A stretch of DNA of 51,165 nucleotides, from NCBI GenBank assembly GCA_945877315.1, contig CAMCRP010000017.1, positions 1-51,165 of the forward strand. The letters run 5' to 3'. Both the position numbers and the translations under genes were made by a program. Below, one piece after another: positions 1-7,595 of the stretch (the stretch's first letter is position 1; every line of letters begins with the position of its first letter). The notes under the pieces were generated by a model. It saw only the letters and a list, made by a program, of their open reading frames with translations. It had not been told where the DNA came from and made no database searches. The stretch is from an uncultured Ruminococcus sp. (GTDB lineage: Bacteria; Bacillota; Clostridia; Oscillospirales; Ruminococcaceae).

Positions 1-80
1 CCCTTCTTCATTATGTGTCCGACATGCTAATTGATACTATCGACTTTTTTCTTCGGATGCCTGAGTGACCAATAAGTATA

Positions 81-183
81 ATACTAAACACTCATTAATC
101 ACGGGAATCTCTCGGCGTAAAAATCCATATATACAAGATTTTTACGCCGATTTCTTCTCCGTGATTTAAATGGTGTTTAGTAT
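81..183. repeat. 103-bp palindromic MITE-like element, copy 1
   Basis: This is a near-perfect inverted repeat that begins ATACTAAACAC and ends GTGTTTAGTAT. The arms continue inward through a TAATCACGG-type block and a CGGCGTAAAAA block to a short central loop (CCATATATACAAG). The same 103-bp unit occurs at 17334-17436 and, inverted, at 30150-30252. It contains no open frame, so it is a non-coding dispersed repeat that could fold into one long hairpin as DNA or RNA. Confidence 0.9.
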
Positions 184-228
184 AAGGCTGCCGCAGCAGC
201 CCCTCCGAAATATCAGCAGAAGCAGATA

Positions 229-375
229 TTATTCAAAGCGGTTTTCCTGCTGCTTGTTCTGTTCCTGACGGTTCTGCTTGTTCTGGAAATTGTTATTGTT
301 TTTGTTCTGCTGATTGTTTCGGTTGTTGTTCTGCTGGTTGCGGAAGTTATTTTCATTATTGTTCTGATTGTTCAT
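229..375 (-). CDS. 48-residue Asn/Gln-rich small protein
   Basis: A 48-codon frame starts at ATG 375-373 with a well-placed GAGG ribosome site (GAGGATACTATG on the minus strand) and ends at TAA 229-231. The product is almost entirely Asn and Gln with scattered Arg, Lys, Glu and Phe; it begins MNNQNNNENNFRNQQ and ends NRFE. It has no hydrophobic segment and should be a soluble, disordered polypeptide. The frame stays open through the low-complexity stretch, which together with the ribosome site supports a real gene. No function is recognised. Asn/Gln-rich tracts are prone to self-association in other proteins, but nothing here proves that. Confidence 0.6.
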   Translation of the reverse strand: MNNQNNNENNFRNQQNNNRNNQQNKNNNNFQNKQNRQEQNKQQENRFE

Positions 376-503
376 AGTATCCTCATTTCTCCGCAGATAG
401 AATTTTTACCGGTAATTTCTGCGGTTTCGCCGGCTTATTTAGTATTACTAAAACGCTTTTGCATATTCCGAAAATCTGCTTGAAGATTTTTCCGATTGAT
501 TTA

Positions 504-532
504 TTGCATTTTACAAAAAAATATGATATAAT
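504..532 (+). promoter_or_regulatory. Sigma-A promoter for malQ
   Basis: TTGCAT at 504-509 and TATAAT at 527-532 are separated by 17 bases. The last two bases of the -10 box are the first two bases of the palindromic element, so the transcript would start inside the element at about 539. Confidence 0.65.
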
Positions 533-633
533 ACTAATAACCAATAAAAGTGTAGACAAAAAATCTGCACAAAAACCATATACGCAAGTTTTTGTTTGAT
601 TTTTTGTACACTTTTTCAATTGGTTCTTAGTAT
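531..633. repeat. 103-bp palindromic element, divergent member
   Basis: This element is exactly as long as the other three copies and has the same ends (ATACTAA...TTAGTAT) and the same central loop (AAAAACCATATACGCAAG). Its arms have a different sequence, yet they still pair with each other: AACCAAT, AAAAGTGTA and ACAAAAAATC on the left meet GATTTTTTGT, TACACTTTT and ATTGGTT on the right. It lies between the malQ promoter and the malQ start, so it should be transcribed as a leader hairpin. Confidence 0.8.
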
Positions 634-703
634 ATTAATTCACAGCGGGAAAACGTCCGCCGACGCTTCCGCAGAATTTCTCTCGGCGGAGATTGGAGTT
701 TTT

Positions 704-2404
704 ATGAACAGCTGCGGTGTACTTCTGCATATTACAAGCCTTCCCGGACGTTACGGCTGCGGAACTATGGGCAAAAAGGCTTTTGAATTTATCGACTTTT
801 TAAAGGAAAGCGGACAAAGCTGCTGGCAGCTTCTTCCTATCGGACCCACAGGCTTCGGAGATTCTCCCTATCAGTCCTACTCGGCATTTGCGGGAAATCC
901 GCTGTTTATCGACATTGACGAGCTTATTGAGGACGGACTTATCAGCAGCTGGGACGCCGACCTGAAAATTATGGAAAATAAAAGCTTTTCAAGCTATGAG
1001 GAGCTTATGTCCTTTAAATCTGCGGTGCTGCATAAGGCTTACCTTAAATATACGGAGGATTTCGAGCAGGCGGAATTCCACAGATTTTGTTCGGAAAATA
1101 AGTCATGGCTGGACGATTATGCGCTGTATATGTCCTTAAAACAGCACTTTGCAAAGCGTCCCTGGGGCGAATGGGAGGACGATATCCGCCTGAGAAAGCC
1201 CGATGCTATGGAGCATTACTCAAAGCTTCTTGCATCACAAACAGAATTCTGCAAATTTGAGCAGTTCCTGTTTTTCCGTCAGTGGGCAGAGCTTAAGAAA
1301 TATGCCGAAAAGAAGGGCATCAAGCTTTTCGGCGATATGGCAATTTACGTTTCCATGGACAGCTCAGATATTTGGGCATCTCCTCACCTGTTTATGCTGG
1401 ACGGGGATATGCGTCCCACAAAAGTCGCAGGTTGTCCTCCCGATGATTTCTCCGCTGACGGTCAGCTTTGGGGAAATCCTCTCTACGACTGGGACGCTAT
1501 GGAAAAGGACGGCTATAAGTGGTGGATAGAGCGTATCAGATTTTCCGAAAAGCTGTTTGACATTGTACGAATAGACCATTTCAGAGGCTTTGAAAGCTTC
1601 TATGCTATCCCCGCAGGCAGCAAAAATGCAAGAGTCGGAGAATGGCTCAAGGGTCCGGGAATGAAGCTGTTCAATGCGGTCAAAAAAGAGCTGGGCGAGG
1701 TTTCGCTGGTGGCTGAAAATCTCGGCTTTCTCACCGACGAGGTAAACAAAATGCTGGACGACAGCGGCTATCCAGGAATGAACGTCCTTGAATTTGCCTT
1801 CTGGAAGAAGAACGAAAGCAATTATATGCCCCACAACTACATTCACAACAGCGTTTCCTATATCGGTACTCACGACAATGACACGGCTATGGGCTGGTAC
1901 GGTTCTCTGGATAAGAAAACGAAGAAATTTGCCGACCGTTACCTTGACATAAGAGAGGGCGACAGTCCCGCCTGGGCAATGATACGTTCGCTCTATGCAA
2001 GCGTTTCCGAGCTTGTCATTATTCAGATGCAGGATTTTCTGGAGCTGGGTTCCGAAGCGAGAATGAATATCCCCTCAACTCTCGGCTGCAACTGGCATTG
2101 GCGAATGAATGAGGGCGATATGAGCAAGGGGCTTGCAAAGCGCATCAAGCGTCTGGCAAGGACATACTTCCGCACTCCGCCAAAGAAGAAAAAGAAGAAG
2201 TCGGAGGACGAGATGATCGTTTCCGTTCCCGACGAAAAGGCAGAAAGTGTTTCCGAGGATAGCTTTGAAAATGAGCTGAAGCAGGTGCTGGAAAATCACA
2301 GGAAAATAGTTTCCGTGAAGCTGAAAAAGCCCGTTATCGTCGATAACGACGACAAGGATATTTTCGATATTATCGAGGAAGAAACAAGCAGCGATAAGAA
2401 ATAA
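704..2404 (+). CDS. malQ: 4-alpha-glucanotransferase (GH77, amylomaltase)
   Basis: The enzyme transfers 4-alpha-glucan segments between maltodextrins in the cytoplasm, feeding glycogen or maltodextrin metabolism. The start is ATG 704, with GGAG-type ribosome sites at 688-698; the frame extends further upstream only through the leader palindrome. The product is 566 residues. GH77 signatures are intact: nucleophile Asp291 in RIDHFRGF, acid/base Glu338 in VAENLGF, and the third carboxylate Asp391 in THDND. The N-terminus (GVLLHITSLPGRYGCG) is typical. The family normally ends near residue 490-500. Here about 75 extra residues follow: a run of six lysines, then an acidic/basic low-complexity tail ending in EEETSSDKK. 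The tail has no recognisable domain. Confidence 0.95.
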   Translation: MNSCGVLLHITSLPGRYGCGTMGKKAFEFIDFLKESGQSCWQLLPIGPTGFGDSPYQSYSAFAGNPLFIDIDELIEDGLISSWDADLKIMENKSFSSYEELMSFKSAVLHKAYLKYTEDFEQAEFHRFCSENKSWLDDYALYMSLKQHFAKRPWGEWEDDIRLRKPDAMEHYSKLLASQTEFCKFEQFLFFRQWAELKKYAEKKGIKLFGDMAIYVSMDSSDIWASPHLFMLDGDMRPTKVAGCPPDDFSADGQLWGNPLYDWDAMEKDGYKWWIERIRFSEKLFDIVRIDHFRGFESFYAIPAGSKNARVGEWLKGPGMKLFNAVKKELGEVSLVAENLGFLTDEVNKMLDDSGYPGMNVLEFAFWKKNESNYMPHNYIHNSVSYIGTHDNDTAMGWYGSLDKKTKKFADRYLDIREGDSPAWAMIRSLYASVSELVIIQMQDFLELGSEARMNIPSTLGCNWHWRMNEGDMSKGLAKRIKRLARTYFRTPPKKKKKKSEDEMIVSVPDEKAESVSEDSFENELKQVLENHRKIVSVKLKKPVIVDNDDKDIFDIIEEETSSDKK

Positions 2405-2412
2405 CGCAAGTC

Positions 2413-2441
2413 CCCCGCAGGATCACATTCTGCGGGGTTTT
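2413..2441 (+). terminator. Intrinsic terminator after malQ
   Basis: Stem CCCCGCAG/CTGCGGGG with a 9-base loop and a following TTTT. The ribosome site of the next gene begins only about 9 bases later, so the next gene must be read through this hairpin or use a promoter inside malQ. Confidence 0.8.
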
Positions 2442-2461
2442 CCCGGTAAGGAGTTGTTCAG

Positions 2462-3127
2462 ATGTCAAAAACCGAAACTGCAAAACGCTATATCCTCTGC
2501 ATAGCGGGACTTTTTTTCGCCGCCCTGGGAGTGGCATTTTCAAAGCACGGAGAGCTGGGAGTTTCACCTATTTCCTCAGTGTCGAACGTGCTGTACTGCC
2601 GATTTGACGATATTTCTCTGGGAATGTGGCTGGTTATATGGAACTGCGTTATGATCGTGGGACAGGTTATCATTCTTAGGCGGGATTTTAAGCTGATAGA
2701 GCTTTTGCAGTTGCCGCTTTCCTTTCTGTTCGGGTGGTTTACCGATTTGGGAATGATATTCGTGAGCCTCATTCCCGTCGATACATACTTTGCCAGACTG
2801 CTGATGATAATTATCGGCACCCTCGTGCTCAGCTTCGGTATCTCACTTTCGGTCATTGCGAATGTGATAATGAATTCGGGAGAAGCGTTCGTCCGTGCGG
2901 TTTCCGACAAAATGCACAAGGAATTCGGCTATGTGAAGATAGGCTTCGATATTTTCTGCGTGCTGCTGGCGGTCACACTGTCGCTTATTTTCTTTGACCT
3001 TACGGTTGTCGGGGTCAGAGAGGGCACTGTCATCGCCGCCGTATTTACGGGAATTATCGTGAAATTCTTCGGCAGTATCCTGAAAAATCCCCTTGACAGA
3101 TTTCTGACGGGAAACCGTTGCAAATAA
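2462..3127 (+). CDS. YczE/YitT-like integral membrane protein (DUF6198 type)
   Basis: A 221-residue protein starting at ATG 2462 behind AAGGAG. It has about five hydrophobic segments, near residues 10-30, 50-70, 85-105, 108-135 and 155-200. The N-terminal motif FAALGVAFSKHGELGVSPISS and the later NVIMNSGEAFVRAVSD resemble the YczE/YyaS/YitT-related membrane proteins of Firmicutes, whose substrate is generally unknown. It follows malQ in the same direction with 57 bases between them, but a terminator sits in the gap, so coupling to starch metabolism is not assured. Confidence 0.7.
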   Translation: MSKTETAKRYILCIAGLFFAALGVAFSKHGELGVSPISSVSNVLYCRFDDISLGMWLVIWNCVMIVGQVIILRRDFKLIELLQLPLSFLFGWFTDLGMIFVSLIPVDTYFARLLMIIIGTLVLSFGISLSVIANVIMNSGEAFVRAVSDKMHKEFGYVKIGFDIFCVLLAVTLSLIFFDLTVVGVREGTVIAAVFTGIIVKFFGSILKNPLDRFLTGNRCK

Positions 3128-3222
3128 AAAATAACCAAAATAAGTAACAGTTTCTTATTTATTTCTAAGTGAAACGTTAATATTTTTCGTATATAATGAT
3201 AGTATATACAGTTGTGTGACTG

Positions 3223-3251
3223 TTGAATTTTGTATCAATCGATGGTATAAG
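3223..3251 (+). promoter_or_regulatory. Sigma-A promoter for the GGDEF-EAL gene
   Basis: TTGAAT at 3223-3228 and TATAAG at 3246-3251 with a 17-base spacer, 33 bases before the start codon. A second AT-rich TATAAT-like box lies at about 3191-3197. Confidence 0.5.
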
Positions 3252-3283
3252 TACTTTTACCATATGAAGGGGACGGCGATATT

Positions 3284-5821
3284 ATGGGCGTTTTTAAATT
3301 TGACACACTCTCGGGCGACCTGCTGAGCGCACTAAAAAATTCATACAATGAAATTGTCGAATATGACCCCGAAACTGCCGAGCTTTATATGATATTAAGC
3401 GACGGTACCTTTCCAAAAACCGAAAAGCTTTATTCCAATGAGGATAACAGCGGACTTATCCACCCCGATGACGTGAAGTCCTTCGGCAGCACACTTAACG
3501 CCGAGTGTTTCAAGAATGGCATTGCCGAAAAGGGTGAAACAAAGCGTACAGTCGAAATTCGCAGACGTGCTAGTGACGGACAATACCGCTGGTGCAGCGT
3601 AAGCATTGTTGTCGCCAGAAATGATGACGGCAAAATTTTCTGCTGTATCTTTACAAGGGACATTGACGATACCAAAAAGCAGGAAATAGCACGGCAGCAT
3701 AGGTCCATGAATATCGACAGCGCATTTAAGGAAAGCTGCGTTTTCGTCTGCGAAGTAAGCATAAAAACAGGAAGAATAAAGATAATCAAGCATGACTCCG
3801 ACAGGACGGCAGAATATATTCCCGAACATTTTGACATACTTTCCGAGATGATGGGCAGAAAGTACGTCTGTGAGGAGGATAGGGAGGAATTTATCTCCTG
3901 CGTAAATGTTGAAAGCATTGCCGATGCCCTTGAAACAGGCTCATTCAGCCTTTGCTATCGGATAAACAATGACAGCGGAGAAGTAAGATGGGACAACTGC
4001 ATAGCTATCCCCTCAGCTGACGAGGAAACGGGCGAAAAGCAGTTCATCTACTATGTCAGGGACGTTACCGAGGAAAAAGAGTCCCAGCAGATGGAAACAA
4101 ATCTGAGGATAATGCAGAAGGAGCTGGAATACCGCCGAATGAGCGACTATCACGAGGCGAGATACAAGGCTATCATCGAGCAGACGGATATTATCAGCTT
4201 TGAATTTTCCCTTGACACAAGGAAAATATACATATCCCCGAATTTCATGAAAAAGATAAACACCTCTGTCGACACCTCCTCGGAAATTGATATGAACGAC
4301 ATTAAGGATATGATAGCCGAGGGAGTTGTTTATAAAGACGATATTCCCACATTCACCGAATATATCGAAGATTCCAAAGAAGCAAGGGTAAGCGAATGTA
4401 TCTGCCGCCTGCGGACGGCGGACGGCGACTATTGCTGGTTTAAATTTAACAGCAGCCCCGTTTCCGACGAGCACGGCTGCGGAAATATCATAGGCACCCT
4501 GCAGGACGTTGACAGCCAGTTCAAGGCAATGAATGCGCTCAAAATAAGAGCCGAAAAGGACCTGCTGACGGGGCTTAACAATGAAGCAAGGTTCTTTGAT
4601 GATATTGATGCGGTAATGCACGATGAAAGCGGCAGGAAGTTCGCTCTTGTGCTTTTTGACATTGACAAATTCAAGATAATCAATGAGGTCTACGGCGGAA
4701 AGGCTGCGGATAAGCTGCTGCGTTCTATCGGCGTTAAGCTGAAAGCGGAATTTTCCGACAAGATGTCCGTAGGCAGGCTTCAGGGCGATAATTTCGGTAT
4801 TCTTACCGAGTATGAGGACACCTCCGAGCTGGTTGCCATTGCCGAAAGGATCGCAGATATGCTGGGAACCTACGAGGATATTCGCTACACCACCTCCTGC
4901 GGCATTTACAAGATAGAAAAGAGAAACGCAAATCCCCGTTCGGTTTTCGACTATGCAAAGCTTGCAAAGTCCACCATAAAGGGCAATCTGATGCAGACCT
5001 ACGCATTTTACGATGAAACTGTCAAGACGAAAATGCTCTATGACAAGGAGATCGAGGACGAAATGGAGCTTGCCCTCATCGACAGACAGTTTGAAATGTG
5101 GCTCCAGCCCAAATACGATATTGCAACGTCAAAAATAATCGGCGCAGAGGCACTTGTCCGCTGGAATCACCCCACAAAGGGTCTGATACCTCCGGGAGAT
5201 TTTATCCCGCTTTTCGAGCGAAACGGCTTTATCGTCAAGCTGGACGAATATATGTGGCGTGAAGCCTGCATTACCATCAGGGATTGGCTGGACAAGGAAT
5301 ATGAGCCTGTGCCTATTTCCGTAAATGTTTCAAGACTGCATATTTCCAATCCCAATCTGATAAATATTCTGAACGATATGACTACCGAGTTCAATATCCC
5401 CAAAAAGCTTCTGGAGCTGGAGATCACCGAGTCGGTTTTCTACGACAATCAGAAGGAGCTTTTCGACGCTCTTATCGACCTGAAAAATGAGGGCTATGTG
5501 CTGGAAATGGACGATTTCGGTTCGGGCTATTCATCGCTGAATATGCTGAAAAATACGCCCTTTGACGTGCTGAAAATAGACAGGGGCTTCCTTAACGAAA
5601 CTCTCGTCACCGACAGGGGCAAGAAGATAATTCTCCATACCATAGCTATGTCCAACGACATTGGTCTGAAAATCATTGCCGAGGGCGTTGAAACCCGCAA
5701 TCAGGCGGATTATCTTCTGGAATGCGGCTGCGGCTCTGCTCAGGGCTACTTCTATTCAAAGCCGATCCCCAGGGCTGAATTTAACGCAAAGGCGTTTGGT
5801 GAAGTAAATATTGGTGCTTAA
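3284..5821 (+). CDS. PAS-PAS-PAS-GGDEF-EAL cyclic-di-GMP signalling protein
   Basis: An 845-residue soluble regulator with no transmembrane segment. Three PAS-like sensor modules occupy roughly residues 20-130, 150-265 and 290-410. A GGDEF domain follows at about 415-575 and an EAL domain at about 590-840. The GGDEF signature is degenerate: the motif reads LQGDNFG around Gln500, so cyclase activity is doubtful. The EAL domain keeps its catalytic set: Glu622 in EALVRW, Asn in SVNVSR, Glu in LEITES, the DDFGSGYSS Asp pair, Lys in LKIDRGF and Glu in AEGVE. The likely role is cyclic-di-GMP phosphodiesterase controlled by cytoplasmic ligands. GGAGG-like AAGGGGACGG precedes the ATG, and the gene is monocistronic, bounded by a strong terminator. 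Confidence 0.93.
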   Translation: MGVFKFDTLSGDLLSALKNSYNEIVEYDPETAELYMILSDGTFPKTEKLYSNEDNSGLIHPDDVKSFGSTLNAECFKNGIAEKGETKRTVEIRRRASDGQYRWCSVSIVVARNDDGKIFCCIFTRDIDDTKKQEIARQHRSMNIDSAFKESCVFVCEVSIKTGRIKIIKHDSDRTAEYIPEHFDILSEMMGRKYVCEEDREEFISCVNVESIADALETGSFSLCYRINNDSGEVRWDNCIAIPSADEETGEKQFIYYVRDVTEEKESQQMETNLRIMQKELEYRRMSDYHEARYKAIIEQTDIISFEFSLDTRKIYISPNFMKKINTSVDTSSEIDMNDIKDMIAEGVVYKDDIPTFTEYIEDSKEARVSECICRLRTADGDYCWFKFNSSPVSDEHGCGNIIGTLQDVDSQFKAMNALKIRAEKDLLTGLNNEARFFDDIDAVMHDESGRKFALVLFDIDKFKIINEVYGGKAADKLLRSIGVKLKAEFSDKMSVGRLQGDNFGILTEYEDTSELVAIAERIADMLGTYEDIRYTTSCGIYKIEKRNANPRSVFDYAKLAKSTIKGNLMQTYAFYDETVKTKMLYDKEIEDEMELALIDRQFEMWLQPKYDIATSKIIGAEALVRWNHPTKGLIPPGDFIPLFERNGFIVKLDEYMWREACITIRDWLDKEYEPVPISVNVSRLHISNPNLINILNDMTTEFNIPKKLLELEITESVFYDNQKELFDALIDLKNEGYVLEMDDFGSGYSSLNMLKNTPFDVLKIDRGFLNETLVTDRGKKIILHTIAMSNDIGLKIIAEGVETRNQADYLLECGCGSAQGYFYSKPIPRAEFNAKAFGEVNIGA

Positions 5822-5825
5822 ACCG

Positions 5826-5864
5826 AAAAGCGGAAAGCGGAATTAATGCTGCTTTCCGCTTTTT
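5826..5864 (+). terminator. Intrinsic terminator
   Basis: A 13-bp stem, AAAAGCGGAAAGC paired with GCTTTCCGCTTTT, with a 12-base loop and a T run. Confidence 0.88.
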
Positions 5865-5878
5865 GCTTGATTAAACAG

Positions 5879-5907
5879 TTGACTTTTGCCGTATTTTGTG
5901 ATAAACT
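5879..5907 (+). promoter_or_regulatory. Sigma-A promoter for the GH4-like gene
   Basis: TTGACT at 5879-5884 and TAAACT at 5902-5907, spacer 17. Confidence 0.55.
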
Positions 5908-5940
5908 GTAATTAAATGTATATATAGGAAGGACGTTATT

Positions 5941-7308
5941 ATGGACAGCGGCAAAAGATTGAAAATCGCATATATCGGCGGCGGCTCGTTCCGTTTCGGC
6001 TGGCGTTTTATGTCGGAAATGGCTTCCGAGGAGATATGCGGAACGGTCAGCCTTTACGATATTGAAAAAAAGCCCGCCCTTGCCAACGAGGTCATCGGAA
6101 ATAAGTTCAGGGAGCAGAAGGGCTGCCGCAGCGACATTATCTATCTTGCGGCGGATAATATAAATGAGTGTCTGAGGGACGCAGATTTCGTTATTCTGTC
6201 AATTTCGGGGGATATGGAGGACTATGTTTCCGACCTGCATCTGCCCGAAATGTACGGCATATATCAGTCCTACGGCGAAAATACGGGACCTGCCGGAATT
6301 CTCAGGGCACTGAGAATTCTGCCCCATTACATCGAATTTGCACGGAAGATCAAAGAGCTTTGCCCCAATGCCTGGGTAATAAATCTCACAAATCCCATGA
6401 ACGTCTGCCTGATGACGCTTTATCGTGAATTTCCGCAGATAAAGGCGTTCGGCAGCAGTTCGGAGCCCTTTTCCGTATCGGAGCTGCTTGCGGAAATTAC
6501 GGGAAGGAGCCTGTCCGTGCCCTCCGTTCACAGGCGTGAGATAAAGACAAATCTTGTGGGAATAAACGGATTTTCGTTTGTGAATGAGGCTTCTTACAAT
6601 GGAATGGACATTATGCCCATCTTTACGGAATTTGCGCAGAAATATGCCGACGACGGCTACGAACGCCGCCCCGAGGAGTTCAGACTGAACCCCGCTGCCT
6701 GCGCCAATAAGGTCAGGTTCGATATGTTCCTGAGATATGGTATGATACCCGCCCAAAGCGACAGGATAACTGCGGAGTTTTGCCCCCCTTGGTATCTGAG
6801 ATCGCCAAAAACCGCCGCTTCATGGAAGTTTGCACAGGTCAACATCAACCTTCTGAAAAAGCAGCAAACCGAGCGAGCAGCCCGTTCAAAGCTGCTGATG
6901 GAGGGCGGGGATTCCCTCAGAATAGGCGGCTACACCTCCGACTGCATCTCGCAGATAAAGGCACTTGCGGGCATGGGAAATCTTATCACCAACGCCTGCC
7001 TGCCTAACAGCGGTCAGGTGGAGAACCTTCCGAAGGGCGTTATTACGGAAACTAACGCTCTGTTTTCCAAAAACTGCGTCCGTGCGGTCACATCGGGGGG
7101 ACTATCCGAGGAATTGTATGCGCTGACTGTACGTCATACCGTAAATCAGAAGCTTATTGTGGACGCTGTTTTCGAGAAGGATCTGGATATTGCGTTCAAT
7201 GCGTTTATCAATGACCCGCTGATGAGTGCGGATCTGTCCAGCGCAGGGGAGCTTTACAAGGAAATGCTTACGGCTGTGAGCACAAAGCTGCTCTATTACA
7301 CAAGCTGA
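5941..7308 (+). CDS. GH4-family NAD-dependent glycosidase-like protein lacking metal ligands
   Basis: A 455-residue protein with a Rossmann N-terminus (IAYIGGGSFRFG), the GH4 segment ENTGPAGILRALR, NLTNPMNV, and the C-terminal GH4 block NSGQVENLPKGVITE. Classical GH4 enzymes bind Mn2+ through a Cys in a G-x-C-H motif and a His in a G-[IL]-N-H motif and act by NAD-dependent oxidation at C3. Here those positions read GSSSE (Gly171-Glu175, Ser for Cys) and GINGF (Gly210 for His), so both metal ligands appear to be gone. The fold and NAD site look intact. It may be an oxidoreductase, a metal-independent variant or a non-catalytic sugar sensor. Start ATG 5941 lies behind GGAAGGACG. The gene stands alone between a promoter and a terminator, with no transporter beside it. 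Confidence 0.75.
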   Translation: MDSGKRLKIAYIGGGSFRFGWRFMSEMASEEICGTVSLYDIEKKPALANEVIGNKFREQKGCRSDIIYLAADNINECLRDADFVILSISGDMEDYVSDLHLPEMYGIYQSYGENTGPAGILRALRILPHYIEFARKIKELCPNAWVINLTNPMNVCLMTLYREFPQIKAFGSSSEPFSVSELLAEITGRSLSVPSVHRREIKTNLVGINGFSFVNEASYNGMDIMPIFTEFAQKYADDGYERRPEEFRLNPAACANKVRFDMFLRYGMIPAQSDRITAEFCPPWYLRSPKTAASWKFAQVNINLLKKQQTERAARSKLLMEGGDSLRIGGYTSDCISQIKALAGMGNLITNACLPNSGQVENLPKGVITETNALFSKNCVRAVTSGGLSEELYALTVRHTVNQKLIVDAVFEKDLDIAFNAFINDPLMSADLSSAGELYKEMLTAVSTKLLYYTS

Positions 7309-7332
7309 TATGTACCGTTTATGGGACACTAA

Positions 7333-7376
7333 GGGAGATGATTCTTGCTTCGGCAAAGCATCTCCCCCTTTTTTTT
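7333..7376 (+). terminator. Intrinsic terminator
   Basis: Outer stem GGGAGATG/CATCTCCC and inner stem TTGC-TTCG-GCAA, followed by a run of eight T. Confidence 0.9.
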
Positions 7377-7380
7377 AATG

Positions 7381-7432
7381 TGGAGAGTGCAAAGTGGAAA
7401 GTGGAATTTTAAGTGATGAATGTTGAAAGTTG
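7381..7432. repeat. GTGGAAAGTG-type intergenic repeat tract
   Basis: An imperfect short-period tract built on AGTGGAAAGTGGAA followed by AGTGATGAATGTTGAAAGTTGAA. Related tracts occur in the opposite orientation at 33679-33716 and 41310-41342. No coding capacity is seen. Confidence 0.6.
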
Positions 7433-7544
7433 AAAAATGAATTTGATCTGATAGTTTGTGTCCCCCAAAAAACTATTTATCGGTAAATCAACATATCTGA
7501 AAATTATCTTTTTCGTGAAAATATATAAAAGTTGTTTTTGATTA

Positions 7545-7573
7545 TTGCATTAATTGGATTGTTGTGGTATAAT
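7545..7573 (+). promoter_or_regulatory. Sigma-A promoter for the glycosyltransferase operon
   Basis: TTGCAT at 7545-7550 and TATAAT at 7568-7573, spacer 17. The first gene starts about 23 bases downstream, so the leader is very short. Confidence 0.7.
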
Positions 7574-7595
7574 AAAGTAAATATGCTTAAAAGGG

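Larger units (their letters stand above)
376..703. other. Intergenic region upstream of malQ
   Basis: This stretch holds the leader of the Asn/Gln-rich gene, a small palindrome TTTAGTATTACTAAA at 438-452 whose halves resemble the ends of the 103-bp element, a sigma-A promoter at 504-532, the divergent 103-bp palindrome at 531-633, and the malQ ribosome site at 688-698. A frame of 78 codons crosses it on the minus strand but is mostly the palindrome and is not supported as a gene. Confidence 0.7.

Noticed and set aside
1-30. A possible last few codons of an upstream plus-strand gene (ending CPTC, stop at 28-30)
   Set aside because: Too short to support a gene or choose a strand.
229-375. The Asn/Gln tract as a simple non-coding microsatellite
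   Set aside because: The codons are mixed (AAC/AAT, CAG, CGC, AAA), the frame is closed by a proper start and stop, and a ribosome site is present, so a short gene is more likely.
383-619. A 78-codon minus-strand frame across the region upstream of malQ
   Set aside because: Much of it is one strand of the 103-bp palindrome (531-633), it lacks a good ribosome site, and it runs against the malQ promoter.
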